From AP-15 sp963785565 (GTDB lineage Bacteria > Pseudomonadota > Alphaproteobacteria > ATCC43930 > CGMCC-115725): DNA of 64,000 nucleotides. Below, one piece after another: positions 1 through 14,922 of this stretch; position 1 is the stretch's first letter, and each line of letters starts with the position of its first letter. Both the position numbers and the translations under genes were made by a program. The stretch covers positions 124,001-188,000 of the forward strand of contig CAWAVV010000013.1 in NCBI GenBank assembly GCA_963785565.1. Reading direction: 5' to 3'. The notes below the pieces were generated by a model that saw only the letters and a program-made list of their open reading frames with translations, was not told the DNA's origin and ran no database searches.

Positions 1-3000
1 TAAACGCGGCCGCGACCAGCACGACGGTGGGGTCGGACGCGGTCACGGTGTTTGGCTATGCCAATGGCGGCAGCGGCGGCGGCAATTTCGGCAGCGGCAG
101 CGGCGGGGCCGGCGGGGCGACGCTCGGGGCGAGCGCGAGTGCGACCGAAGCGACGGCGGTCGGCAGCCGGGCCTATGCGCGGGCCTTCGAGACCGGCGGC
201 GGCGGCGGGCGCGGGGTTGGCGCCGGTCACGCCGGCGGGGCGGGCGGCGCGGCGAGCGGTGCCGCGGCGGCGGCGAGCGGCTTCTCGGCGCGGGCGTACG
301 TCAGACAGACCGGCGGCGGCGGCGGAAACGGGTACAGCGGCGCCAATGGCGGGGCCGGCGCCAACAGCACCCTGACCAACGCGGTCAGCGGCCGGACCAC
401 GGGCGGGACCAACAGCTATCTGAGGCTGTACCAGACGGCGTCGGGCGGGGCCGGCGGGTACAGCAGCGGCGGGACCGCGGGTGTGGCGGGGACCGCAACC
501 TCGCATCTGAGCTTCAACGATGCGACCGCGAACCCGGCGCATGCGAGCTATCTGCGCGGCTACAGCAGGGCCAATGGCGGGGCCGGCGGCGGGCACGACC
601 AACGCCGCGGCGGGCGGCGCGGCGTCGGCCTCGATCGCGCTGACCGGGACGGGTTCGGTCAGGGCGACCGGTACGGCCACCGGCGGCGCCGGCGGCGCTG
701 TTTCTTCTTCCGGCAGCGGCGGGGCGGGCGGCGCGGCGACGGTCACCAGCGCGACGGCGGCGAGCAGCTCGACGACATTGGCGGCCGGGGCTTATGCGAC
801 CGCGAGCGGCGGCTCTGGCGGCCAGGGGTATGGCGCCGGCAAGTCGGGCGGGGCCGGCGGCGCGGCGACGATCGATCCGGTCACGGCCTCGGGGTTTTCA
901 GCTTCTGCGAGCGCGACGCAGAGCGGCGGCTCGGGCGGGTACGGGCGGAATGGCGCGGCCGGCGGGGCGGGTGCGAGCAGCAGCTTGAGCAACGCGGTCA
1001 GCGGTTCGACGACCGGCGGGACGTTGCGGCTGACGCAGAATGCGACCGGCGGCGGCGGCGGGTCGAGCAATGGCGGGGCCGGCGGTCAGGGCGGCGCGGT
1101 CGCGAGTTCGAGCCTGAGCTTCAACGATGTGAGCGCGAACCCGACCCATGCGAGCTCGCTGCGCGGCTACAGCGCGGCCACCGGCGGCGGCGGCGGCGCC
1201 AGCCGCGGGTCGGCCAACCCGGCGAATGGCGGGGCGGGGGGCGCGGCGTCGGCGAGCCTGGCCTTGACCGGGGCGCACGTTGTTTACAGCGGCACGGTGC
1301 GGGCGGCCGGCGGCGGCGGCGGCAGCGCCTCTGGCACCGGCGCCGGCGGCGTCGGCGGGACGGCGGCGGTAAACGCGGCCGCGACCAGCACGACGGTGGG
1401 GTCGGACGCGGTCACGGTGTTTGGCTATGCCAATGGCGGCAGCGGCGGCGGCAATTTCGGCAGCGGCAGCGGCGGGGCCGGCGGGGCGACGCTCGGGGCG
1501 AGCGCGACGTGCGACCGAAGCGACGGCGGTCGGCAGCCGGGCCTATGCGCGGGCCTTCGAGACCGGCGGCGGCGGCGGGCGCGGGGTTGGCGCCGGCCAC
1601 GCCGGCGGGGCGGGCGGCGCGGCGAGCGGTGCCGAGGCGGCGGGGAGCGGCTTCTCGGCGCGGGCGACGGTCAGACCAAACCGGCGGCAGCGGCGGCTAT
1701 GGGGGCCAGTGGCGCCGCTGGCGGGGCGGGTGCGAGCAGCACCCTGACCAACGCGGTCAGCGGCCGGACCACCGGCGGGAGCAATAGCTCGATCGACCCT
1801 GACGCAGAGCGCGACGGGCGGGTCTGGCGGGTACAGCAGCGGCGGGGCCGCGGGTGTGGCGGGGACCGGCAACCTCGCATCTGAGCTTCAACGACGTGAC
1901 CGCGAACCCGGCGCATGCGAGCAGCCTGACGCGGCACCAGCACGGCGGGCGGCGGGGCCGGCGGCGGGGTCAGCACGGGGAATGGCGCCGCGGGTGGTAC
2001 TGCATCGGCCGCGATCGCGCTGACCGGGGCGGGTTCGGTCAGCGCCACCGGCAGCGCCAGCGGGGGCGGCGGCGGCTCGGTTTCTTCTTCCGGCGCCGGC
2101 AGTGGCGGCGCCGGCGGCGCGGCGACGGTCACCAGCACGATGGCGACGAGCAGCTCGACGACGCTGACGGCGACGGCGAGTGCGACCGCGGCGGGGGGCA
2201 GCGGCGGGCAGGGGTCGGGCGCCGGTCACGCCGGCGGGGCCGGTGGGTTGGCGACGATCGATCCGGTCACGGCCTCGGGGTTTTCGGCTTATGCGAGCGC
2301 GACGCAGAGCGGCGGCGCCGGCGGACGCGGGTACAGCGGTGCTGCCGGCGGGGTGGGTGCGAGCAGCACCCTGACCAACGCGGTCAGCGGCTCGACGACC
2401 GGCGGCACGCTGCGGCTGACGCAGAATGCGACGGGCGGGGCTGGCGGGTCGAGCAACGGCGGGGCCGGCGCTCAGGGCGGTGCGGTAGCGAGTTCGAGCC
2501 TGGTCTTCAACGACGTGACCGCGAACCCGACCCATGCGAGTTCGTTGCAGCGGCTACAGCGCGGCCACTGGCGGCTATGGGGGCGCCAGCCGCGGGTCGG
2601 CGAACCCCGCGAATGGCGGGGCCGGCGGGGCGGCGACGGCGAGCCTGACCTTGACCGGGGCGCACATTGTTTACAGCGCCAGGTACAGGTACGGCAGGTC
2701 GGTGCGGGCCACCGGCGGCCGCGGCGGCCTTGCCTATGGCACCGGCAATGGCGGCGCCGGCGGGACGGCGGCAGTGAACGTGGCCGCGACCAGCACGACG
2801 ACGGGGTCGGACGCGGTCACGGTGTTTGGCTATGCCAGCGGCGGCTAGCGGCGGCGGCAATTTTGGCAGCGGCAGCGGCGGGGCCGGGGGTGCGGCGCTC
2901 GGGGCGAGCGCGACGGCGACGGAAGCGACGGCGACCGGCAGCCAGGCCTATGCGCGCGCGATTGAGACCGGCGGCGCTGGCGGGCGCGGGGTTGGCGCCG

Positions 3001-6000
3001 GCCACGCCGGCGGGGCGGGCGGCGCGGCGAGCGGTGCGAGTGCGGCGGGGAGCGGCTTCTCGGCGCGGGCGACGGTCAACCAAACCGGCGGCAGCGGCGG
3101 CTTGGGGGCCAGTGGCGCCGCTGGCGGGGCGGGTGCGAGCAGCACCCTGACCAACGCGGTCAGCGGCCGGACCACCGGCGGGAGCAATAGCTCGATCACC
3201 CTGACGCAGAGCGCGACGGGCGGGTCTGGCGGGTACAGCAGCGGCGGGGCCGCGGGTGTGGCGGGGACCGGCACCTCGCATCTGAGCTTCAACGACGTGA
3301 CCGCGAACCCGGCGCATGCGAGCAGCCTGACCGGCACCAGCACGGCGGGCGGCGGGGCCGGCGGCGGGGTCAGCACGGGGAATGGCGCCGCGGGTGGTAC
3401 TGCATCGGCCGCGATCGCGCTGACCGGGGCGGGTTCGGTCAGCGCCACCGGCAGCGCCAGCGGGGGCGGCGGCGGCTCGGTTTCTTCTTCCGGCGCCGGC
3501 AGTGGCGGCGCCGGCGGCGCGGCGACGGTCACCAGCACGATGGCGACGAGCAGCTCGACGACGCTGACGGCGACGGCGAGTGCGACCGCGGCGGGGGGCA
3601 GCGGCGGGCAGGGGTCGGGCGCCGGTCACGCCGGCGGGGCCGGTGGGTTGGCGACGATCGATCCGGTCACGGCCTCGGGGTTTTCGGCTTATGCGAGCGC
3701 GACGCAGAGCGGCGGCGCCGGCGGACGCGGGTACAGCGGTGCTGCCGGCGGGGTGGGTGCGAGCAGCACCCTGACCAACGCGGTCAGCGGCTCGACGACC
3801 GGCGGCACGCTGCGGCTGACGCAGAATGCGACGGGCGGGGCTGGCGGGTCGAGCAACGGCGGGGCCGGCGCTCAGGGCGGTGCGGTAGCGAGTTCGAGCC
3901 TGGTCTTCAACGACGTGACCGCGAACCCGACCCATGCGAGTTCGTTGCAGGGCTACAGCGCGGCCACTGGCGGCTATGGGGGCGCCAGCCGCGGGTCGGC
4001 GAACCCCGCGAATGGCGGGGCCGGCGGGGCGGCGACGGCGAGCCTGACCTTGACCGGGGCGCACATTGTTTACAGCGCCAGGTACAGGTACGGCAGGTCG
4101 GTGCGGGCCACCGGCGGCCGCGGCGGCCTTGCCTATGGCACCGGCAATGGCGGCGCCGGCGGGACGGCGGCAGTGAACGTGGCCGCGACCAGCACGACGA
4201 CGGGGTCGGACGCGGTCACGGTGTTTGGCTATGCCAGCGGCGGCTACGGCGGCGGCAATTTTGGCAGCGGCAGCGGCGGGGCCGGCGGGTGCGGCGCTCG
4301 GGGCGAGCGCGACGGCGACGGAAGCGACGGCGACCGGCAGCCAGGCCTATGCGCGCGCGATTGAGACCGGCGGCGCGGCGGGCGCGGGGTTGGCGCCGGC
4401 CACGCCGGCGGGGCGGGCGGCGCGGCGAGCGGTGCGAGGCGGCGGCGAGCGGCTTCTCGGCGCGGGCGACGGTCAACCAAACCGGCGGCAGCGGCGGTTA
4501 TGGCGGCAGTGGTGCAGCGGCGGGGCGGGCGTCAGCAGCATCCTGACCAACGCGGTCAGCGGCCGGACCACGGGCGGATACCTCATACTGACGCAGGAGG
4601 CAGGGGGCGGGGCCGGCGGAAACAGCAACGGCGGGGCTGGCGGCCAGGGGGCCGCTGCGACCTCGAGCCTCAACTTTAATGACGTGACCGCGAACCCGAT
4701 GCACGCGAGTTCGCTAAGAGGCTACAATACCGCGATCGGCGGTAACAGCGGCAACGGCGCAAGCGTAAAGAATGGCGGCGCGGCGGCGGCCTCGATCGCA
4801 TTGACCGGGGCTTACGCTGTCTTTACGACGGCCGACGCCCTGGGAGGCGCGGCTGGGACCGTCAGTGGCGGTGCGGGAGCAGCGGGCGGGCAGGCGAATG
4901 CCAGCTCGACCGCGAACGCGACGGGCGCGGGGTCCTCGGGGACGGCAATCGCGTTTGCAAACGCAACCGGCGGCGCCGGTAGCAGTAACGGCGCCGCGCT
5001 CGCCAGCGCCACTGCTACGACCGCGAATGGCCAGCAGGCAGAGGCGAGTTCCACGGGCAGCGGCGGCAGCGGCACGGCCCAGACGACGGCGACGACCGTG
5101 GGCTCCACAATCGTCAGCCTGGTCTCGTCCGTCGCTCAGTCGCCGGTGGTCGGCACTGAAACCACTGCGCTCAGCCTCGCCAACGGCAGTGGCGCGGTGT
5201 TCGGCTTCAACGGCGGCGCCGATGACGCCTACGCGTTCGCCACGGCAAATCCGGGCGCCAGCTTCATCTCCTCGGAACTTTCGACCCACAGCAACGTCAA
5301 CGCCGCACTGGGCGGCGCGACTGCGACGATATTCGGAACCGGCACACAGGGCGCCTTCTACTCGAGCACGGCGACCGGCGCGCAAGACTATGAAAGCTCG
5401 GTCGACTGGACGCTCAACACTTCGTCGCTCTCAGGTCACCTGATCGTCGGGCTTCTGGATAACCAGACGCTCGGTACCGGCTTCACCTCGCTGAACTTTA
5501 TCGTCGTCGAAGGCGGTGCGACAAAGATCAGCGACACCTTCACCACGCTCGCCGCCGCCCAGGCGTTCTTCTCCAACGACGCGCTCGACCTCGGAACCTT
5601 CGCGAGCACTTCAAATCTGAGCCTCGACATCAATTTCGATCTGACCACCGGCACCACGGGGACGGGCTTCGGTGAGAACTTCGTGGTCGGGACGACCGCG
5701 ACGACGCAGCTCGCCGGCGGGGTGACGCTGGCCTCGGCGACCGAGGGCACGGCGCTGCCGAGCAGCACCACGGTAGCGACCTTCACCGACACCAACACCG
5801 GCGATACCGCCGGTAATTTCACCGCGAGCATCAATTGGGGCGACGGGTCACCGACAACCACCGGTACCGTGAGTGGCGCAAACGGCTCGTTCTCGATAGC
5901 TGGCGGCCACACCTATGCCGACGAAGGCAGCGACCCGCTCACCGTGACGATCACCGATACGTTGAACGCGGCCGCGATCACGCCCAGCGGGACGGTCGCG

Positions 6001-7401
6001 GTGGCCGAGGGCGACACACTGGCGGCGCACGCGACGACCTTTTCCGCGCCCGTCGGCACGCTGTTCAGCGGGGTGGTGGCGACCTTCAGCGACACCACCT
6101 ACGCGGCCAACGTCCCGACGGATTTTACCGCCACCATCAACTGGGGCGACGGGTCGCCGACAACTGCCGGCACGGTCAGCGGCGGCAGCGGCAGTCCGTT
6201 GACGGTCTCGGGTATCCATACCTTCACTGCCGCCGGGTCGGATACGGTCACCGTGATCCTGAACGACGACCCGCCGGGCACCGCTACCGCCACCGCCCGC
6301 AGCACCGCCGATGTCACGCCCGCCGGTCAGACCTTTCACCTGACCGTAAACCCCGATACGGTCGCGGGCGGCGCCGGCAACGACACCATCATTGCCACCT
6401 CGAACACACTTAGCCCCGGCGATTCGATCGATGGCGGCGGCGGCATCAACACACTGGCGTTGCAGGGCGCGGGTACGTTCAATCTGGAGATCCCGACGAC
6501 CCTCACAAATGTCGAGATCGTCACCGCGCAGGAGGGCCAGCCGGCCTATGCCAGTGGCACCCAGAGCTTTGGTGCGCAGAACCAGATCATCACCTTGCGC
6601 GACGGTCTCAACGCCACCGTCGATGTCAGCCCGGCGGCGAGCACCTCCGCGAACAACCCGAATCCACCGACGATCACGATTGTCGGGGCAAACAACGCGG
6701 ATGTGATCAACCTTGCTTCGGGCAATGACGTGGTCATCGTCGGCAGTACGCTGGAAACCGTGCATGGCGGCAGCGGCAACGACACGATCATGGTTAACAG
6801 CGCCACGATCGGGGCTGTGATCGACGGCGGCGCCGGTCGGAGCACGCTCGACGTCACCGGCGGCGGGACCATGGCGATGGGGAGCAGCATCACCGACATC
6901 GCGAATGTGCTGCTGGCGAATGTACCGGCGTCCTCATTGGCGGCTGCCTACAACTTCACCGCCAACGCGCTCGGCGGCCTGACCGTGAACGACGACAGCA
7001 CTACGACAGCAGATACGCTGATCGCGGGCGGCCGCAACCAGACCTTGACCGGCGGCGGCGCTGGAGAGCTGATGTTTGTCGGATCTGCGGCCGGCGGCGA
7101 CATTTTCAAGGACCCCGCCGCCCTATTCGACGGCGATGCGATCGGGGCCTTCGGCAACAACGGCGACGTGATCGACCTGACCGACATCGCCTTTGCCTCT
7201 CTGCAGCCGCTTGGTTATGTGCAGAACAACAGCACATTTGGGACGCTGACCGTCAGCGATGGTGCGCACAACGCTGCTATTACGCTGTTCGGTCAGTTTG
7301 TTGCGAGCCAGTTCCATCCCGCATCCGACGGCGGCGCTGGCACCGCGATCACCGACCCGCCGGCGCTGCAGACGGCAGTGCTGACGCCGCCGACTCACTG
7401 A
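1..7401 (+). CDS. giant glycine-rich RTX-type secreted repeat protein (5' end missing, frame broken)
   Basis: The gene enters from the left edge and ends at the TGA at 7399-7401. The first ~4.7 kb encode long Gly/Ala/Ser/Thr-rich repeats with recurring blocks such as STLTNAVSG, FNDVTANPxHASSL and ASGFSA. From about 4.7 kb the composition changes to a beta-rich region. It holds two PKD-like modules with the signature INWGDGSPTT (about 5830 and 6140), then RTX-like nonapeptides GGAGNDTI (about 6370) and GGSGNDTI (about 6770), and an acidic/hydrophobic tail typical of C-terminal type I secretion signals. Exporter and adaptor genes follow directly, so I infer a secreted or cell-surface adhesin. 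The frame shifts about a dozen times before 4.53 kb and is open from there to the stop. The region 2847-4288 is also fully open. The breaks look like sequence errors, but decay of the repeats cannot be excluded. Confidence 0.8.
14..4720 (+). repeat. about 1.4-kb coding super-repeats, three copies plus a partial fourth
   Basis: Using the sequence encoding TTxGSDAVTVFGYA as a landmark, copies start at 14, 1383, 2788 and 4187, giving periods of 1369, 1405 and 1399 bp (about 466 residues). Each copy is itself two related halves of about 230 residues sharing GAGHAGGAGG, ASGFSA, TLTNAVSG, LTQxATGG and FNDV(T/S)ANP blocks. Copies 2 and 3 are almost identical at DNA level over their second two thirds, whereas copy 1 is clearly more diverged. 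Copy 4 fades into the unique C-terminal region near 4.7 kb. Confidence 0.9.
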
Positions 7402-7651
7402 GAGGCCGTCCGGAAAATGACGCGCTGGTTTGCAATCGCCTGTCCGCAACCCCCGGCTCTGGCCTGGGAGCAGCAATAATAATATCAGAACTCGAGAAAG
7501 CATCGCCGCGGAGACCCATGATGGTCCGTAATAAATTGCTCCGGTTGTGTCCCGACCTCGCCATGCCTAGGCGGTCGCGTAGGACTGCGTTTCGAGCCTT
7601 CAGCTTAGCGTATTGACACCCGCGGGGAGGCTGATCACCAAAGGGGCGGGA

Positions 7652-9826
7652 ATGGTCATCGAGCCAGGGCCGGGGGCAACGGATACCATCAGCGCTGGGG
7701 CTGGAAGCGGGGCGAGAGCGCTCGCCTTCGCGCTGCAGATCCTCGGGCTCCCCGCCGACCCCGCCGAGATCGCCCATCAGAGCGGCAGACAGAAGCTCGA
7801 TGAGACCGACCTGTTGCGGGCGGCGCGCCGCTTCCCAGTCAAGGCGCGCGCCCACGGTTCGAGCTTTGAGCGCCTTCAAAAGACGCCTCTGCCGGCACTG
7901 GCCGCTCTCAAGGAGGGCGACTGGCTGGTGCTCGGCCGGGTCGCCGAGGACAAGGTCCTTGTCCTCGATCCCCGCTCGGCGCGGCCCGAGCTGTTGACCC
8001 GCGCCGATTTCGCCGAGCGTTGGAACGGCCGGCTGATCCTGCTGACGCGCCGTGCCGCGCTCGCCGACCCTGCGCTCCGCTTCGGCATCGGCTGGTTCGT
8101 CGGCGCCGTCAGGAAGTATCGCGCGCCGCTCGGCGAAGTGTTGGTCGCCTCGTTCTTCCTGCAGCTCTTCGGACTGCTAACCCCGCTGTTCTTTCAGGTC
8201 GTCATCGACAAGGTGCTGGTCCATCGCGGGTTGTCGACATTGGAGGTGCTGGCGCTGGGCCTCGGCCTGTTGGCATTGTTCGATGTCGTTCTTGGCGGCT
8301 TGCGGACCTATCTCTTCGCCCACACCACCAACCGCATCGATGTCGAGCTCGGTGCCCGGCTCTTCCGCCACCTGACTGCCTTGCCGATGGCGTACTTCCA
8401 GGCTCGGCGGGTTGGCGACACCGTGGCGCGGGTGCGCGAGCTCGAAACCATTCGCCAATTCCTGACCTCTTCCGCACTGACACTGGTCCTCGACCTGTTC
8501 TTCGCGACCGTGTTTCTGGGTGTGCTGTACATCTACAGCGGCAGCTTGACGCTGATCGTCGCCGCCACCTTGCCGCTCTACGTCGTGCTGAGTTGTGCGG
8601 TCACCCCAGCGCTCCGTGCGCGGCTCAACGAGAAGTTTCAGCGCTATGCCGAGAACCAAGCCTTTCTGGTCGAGTCGGTCGCCGGGGTCGAAACGGTCAA
8701 GTCGATGGCGCTCGAGCCGGTGTTGCAATTGCGCTGGGAGGAGCAGCTCGCCGGCTATGTGGCGGCGGCGTTCCGCGTCGTCGGCCTCGGCGCCTTTGCG
8801 ACGCAGAGCGCGACCCTGATCAACAAAGTGCTGACCGTACTGATCCTGTTTTTTGGGGCGAGGCTTGTCATCGACAACCAGCTGACCGTAGGCGAGCTGG
8901 TTGCATTCAACATGATCGCGGCGCAATTATCGGCGCCGGTGCTGCGCCTGGCGCAATTGTGGCAAGATTTCCAACAGGTGCGGCTGTCGATCGATCGGAT
9001 CGGCGACATCCTCAACGCCACACCCGAGCCGGGCCGGCGCGGCCAGGCGAGCCTGCCGCCGATCAAGGGCGACATCAGCTTCGAACAGGTGACCTTCCGC
9101 TACCGCATCGACGGACCGCCGGTGTTGCAGGACGTATCGCTGGACATCCCGGCCGGTCAGATCATCGGCATCGTCGGCTCATCGGGTTCGGGCAAGAGTA
9201 CATTGGCCAGGTTGATCGAGCGGCTGTATGTGCCCGAGAGCGGGCGGGTACTGATCGACGGCGTCGATCTCGCTCTGGCTGACCCCTTTTGGGTGCGGCG
9301 ACAGATCGGGATCGTTTTGCAGGAAAACGTTCTGTTCAATCGGTCGGTGCGCGAGAACATCGCTCTCGCCGACCCGAGCATGAGCATGGATCGCGTCATG
9401 CACGCCGCGCAGCTGGCCGGCGCTCAGGACTTTATCCTACGCTTGCCCGAGGGTTACGACACGATCCTCGGCGAACGCGGCGCCTCGCTGTCGGGCGGCC
9501 AGCGCCAGCGCGTCGCGATCGCCCGGGCGTTGGCGGTCAACCCGCGGATCCTAATCTTCGACGAGGCAACCTCGGCGCTCGACTACGAGAGCGAAGCGGC
9601 GATCCAGGCAAATATGCGGCGGATCTGCGAAAATCGCACGGTCATCATGATCGCCCATCGCCTGACGACGTTGCGGCACGCCTCGCGTATTGTCGCGATC
9701 GAAAAGGGACGCCTCGTTGAGGACGGCACGCACGAGGCGCTGCTTCGCGCCGGCGGACGTTACGCGCAGCTGTGGCGGCTCCAATCCAGAGAGCCCGAGC
9801 CCCTGTCTGCTGTAATTGGGGCTTGA
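7652..9826 (+). CDS. type I secretion ABC transporter (HlyB/LktB-like)
   Basis: A 724-residue inner-membrane exporter ATPase, expected to move the upstream RTX protein. Residues 1 to about 140 form a C39-like domain without an obvious catalytic cysteine, as in RTX transporters that do not cleave a leader. About 155-440 is the six-helix ABC transmembrane domain. The nucleotide-binding domain follows: Walker A GSSGSGKST near residue 508, signature LSGGQRQR near 612, Walker B ILIFDEATSALD near 633 and H-loop IAHRLTT near 666. I chose the ATG at 7652 because AGGGGCGGG lies just upstream; a TTG at 7613 would add 13 residues that do not resemble the family. The gene lies 250 bp after the adhesin and 4 bp before the adaptor, so the two secretion genes are probably co-transcribed. 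Confidence 0.92.
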   Translation: MVIEPGPGATDTISAGAGSGARALAFALQILGLPADPAEIAHQSGRQKLDETDLLRAARRFPVKARAHGSSFERLQKTPLPALAALKEGDWLVLGRVAEDKVLVLDPRSARPELLTRADFAERWNGRLILLTRRAALADPALRFGIGWFVGAVRKYRAPLGEVLVASFFLQLFGLLTPLFFQVVIDKVLVHRGLSTLEVLALGLGLLALFDVVLGGLRTYLFAHTTNRIDVELGARLFRHLTALPMAYFQARRVGDTVARVRELETIRQFLTSSALTLVLDLFFATVFLGVLYIYSGSLTLIVAATLPLYVVLSCAVTPALRARLNEKFQRYAENQAFLVESVAGVETVKSMALEPVLQLRWEEQLAGYVAAAFRVVGLGAFATQSATLINKVLTVLILFFGARLVIDNQLTVGELVAFNMIAAQLSAPVLRLAQLWQDFQQVRLSIDRIGDILNATPEPGRRGQASLPPIKGDISFEQVTFRYRIDGPPVLQDVSLDIPAGQIIGIVGSSGSGKSTLARLIERLYVPESGRVLIDGVDLALADPFWVRRQIGIVLQENVLFNRSVRENIALADPSMSMDRVMHAAQLAGAQDFILRLPEGYDTILGERGASLSGGQRQRVAIARALAVNPRILIFDEATSALDYESEAAIQANMRRICENRTVIMIAHRLTTLRHASRIVAIEKGRLVEDGTHEALLRAGGRYAQLWRLQSREPEPLSAVIGA

Positions 9827-9830
9827 AGCG

Positions 9831-11246
9831 ATGTCCGCCCGGGTTGTTCCCCTCCTTCCCAAACCACGCGGCCCGACCGAACGCGCGTTTCTGCCGGCCG
9901 CGCTAGAAATCGTCGAAACCCCTGCCTCGCCGACATTGCGGCTGACCGCGGGGCTCATTGGGCTGTTTCTGACGAGCGCGCTGATATGGTCCTACGTCGG
10001 CAAGGTCGACATCGTCGCCACGGCACCGGGTAAGGTAATCGCCCGCGCCCGCACCAAGGTGGTCCAGCCCTACGACACCGGTGTCGTGCGGGCGATCTAC
10101 GTCGCCGACGGCGACCGGGTCGCGCGGGGACAGGTGTTGATCGAACTCGATCCGACGCTGTCATCGGCCGACCAGGCTCGGTATTCGGACATGCTGCTCC
10201 AAGCGCGGCTCGACCAGGCCCGGCTCAACGGGCTGCTCGCATCGGGTAAGGATGATCCGTTTGTTGTGGTTGCGGCGGCGTCGCCGGATCTGATCAGCGC
10301 CGCGCGGGCGCGGCTCGAGGCGGAGCAACGCGAGCAGGCGGCCAAACTCGCTAAGATCGATCGCCAAGTAGCGCAGAAGCAGGCCGAAGAAGCTCAGATC
10401 GATGCCGAGGTCGCAAAGATCGACGCGGCGCTCCCGCTGGTGCGCCAGCGAGCGGCAATCCGCGAGGCCGGTCTTAAGACGGGATACGGCAACGAGCTTG
10501 ACCTCCTCACCCAAAAGCAGCAGGTGGTGGAAGAAGAGCACGACCGAATTGCCTTGCAGCGCAAGCACGACGAGGCCGATGCCGCGCTGGCGGAACAGGC
10601 CGCGCTCAGAAAGCAGACGGAAGCGGAATTTCGCGAGAATGTGCTGACCGATCTTGCGAAAGCCGATCGTGAAGTCGCCGAAGCCAGCGGAGAATTGGCA
10701 AAGGCCAAGGAAAGGACAAGGCTACAGACCTTGACGGCGCCCGTAGCGGGGACGGCACAGGATTTGACGGTGCATACCTTGGGCGGGATCGTGACCCCGG
10801 CACAGCAATTGCTGCGCATCGTACCCTCGGATGGCGGGATCGAGGTCGAAGCAGTGATCGCGAATCAGGATGTGGGCTTTGTCGAGCTCGGCCAGGAAGC
10901 CGAGATCAAGATCGATGCCTTCCCGTTCACCCGTTACGGGCTGATCCACGGGCGGGTGCGGGCGATCGCGCACGACGCGGTCGACGAGCCGCTGTCAAAC
11001 CAACAGCCGCGTGAGAGCTCGGAAAGCGTGAGCGACAAACCGTCGAATGTTGAGCGCGCTCGTCAGCTCGTCTTTACGGCGCGCATCGCCCTCGACGAGA
11101 AGGGCCTGATCATCGAAGGCAAGCCGCTCGAGCTGACACCCGGGATGGCGGTGGTGGCCGAGATCAAGACCGGTAAGCGCCGCGTTCTCGATTATCTGCT
11201 TTCACCACTGCACCGTTATCGCCACGATGTGTTGCGCGAGCGGTGA
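9831..11246 (+). CDS. type I secretion periplasmic adaptor (HlyD family)
   Basis: A 471-residue membrane fusion protein that links the ABC transporter to an outer-membrane channel. One transmembrane helix lies at about residues 42-60 (LIGLFLTSALIWSYVG). A split lipoyl/barrel-sandwich half follows (ATAPGKVIARARTKVVQP), then a long Ala/Glu/Lys/Gln-rich coiled-coil hairpin (about 150-290), the returning lipoyl half (LTAPVAGTAQDL) and a beta-barrel region. The length and the C-terminal LTPGMAVVAEIKTGKR segment match HlyD/PrtE-type adaptors. The ATG at 9831 lies 4 bp after the transporter stop. No TolC-like gene is in the window, so that component must be encoded elsewhere. Confidence 0.92.
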   Translation: MSARVVPLLPKPRGPTERAFLPAALEIVETPASPTLRLTAGLIGLFLTSALIWSYVGKVDIVATAPGKVIARARTKVVQPYDTGVVRAIYVADGDRVARGQVLIELDPTLSSADQARYSDMLLQARLDQARLNGLLASGKDDPFVVVAAASPDLISAARARLEAEQREQAAKLAKIDRQVAQKQAEEAQIDAEVAKIDAALPLVRQRAAIREAGLKTGYGNELDLLTQKQQVVEEEHDRIALQRKHDEADAALAEQAALRKQTEAEFRENVLTDLAKADREVAEASGELAKAKERTRLQTLTAPVAGTAQDLTVHTLGGIVTPAQQLLRIVPSDGGIEVEAVIANQDVGFVELGQEAEIKIDAFPFTRYGLIHGRVRAIAHDAVDEPLSNQQPRESSESVSDKPSNVERARQLVFTARIALDEKGLIIEGKPLELTPGMAVVAEIKTGKRRVLDYLLSPLHRYRHDVLRER

Positions 11247-11694
11247 GAACTACAGTAGCGGGTATTGATAGTATGCCGACGTGCGCGGGCTCTTATACGC
11301 GGCCGTCAACTCTAAGCATCTTCGAGCGGGTCATCCGGATCGAGAGGCGGTGATTGCCAATCTCCTTTCCGACCGGGCACTCTCGCCGGCAGCGAGTTGG
11401 GGCAACAACGTGTGATGGAACAGTAACGGGCAATCCCGACCATGGGCGGAGCTTCTGCGAGAACAACGATTGCCCCTACGTTTAGAGGTGAGCGGTAGTT
11501 GTAACCGGTCCTCCCATCAATTCGAAGGCCCGGTTTCTCGGAGGACAACCGTGACGGTTGCGAGCACTGCGCCAAGTTCGGGGCGTCGCCAGCCGCGTCC
11601 CGCCAAATCTGCCGATTTGCGCTTATACCAACAATTCGATCTTGCTTGGACCGCAGATTCGCTTCTAGACAGATGCTGTTTGATAGAGGGTTCG
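11247..11694. other. 448-bp intergenic region before the FecR-domain gene
   Basis: I see no convincing coding region, tRNA or strong terminator here. An upstream in-frame extension of the next gene exists from 11470, but its translation is not protein-like, whereas the ATG at 11695 starts a clean signal peptide. The stretch is less GC-rich than its neighbours and probably carries the promoter of the FecR-domain gene. Confidence 0.5.
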
Positions 11695-14769
<3,075 letters not shown>

Positions 14770-14922
14770 TCGGTTCGCTCGAAGTACAATAATAACCCGC
14801 CGGCGCGGGCCCGCGGGCCTGACGATGGGACCATCATCCCCGAGGGCGCAGTGATGCTGCTCGCCTTGTTGCGTTGAAGCGGCGCGATCGGGTAGCGTCC
14901 GCCGAGTTCGGGGAGGATCGCC

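Noticed and set aside
2817..4064. 415-residue minus-strand frame in the repeat array
   Set aside because: Arises only because the repeats are GC-rich; it is Arg/Ala/Pro low-complexity and repeats with the array.
14..4720. CRISPR-like or non-coding satellite array
   Set aside because: The period is about 1.4 kb and the repeats encode conserved peptide blocks in frame; there are no short repeats with unique spacers.
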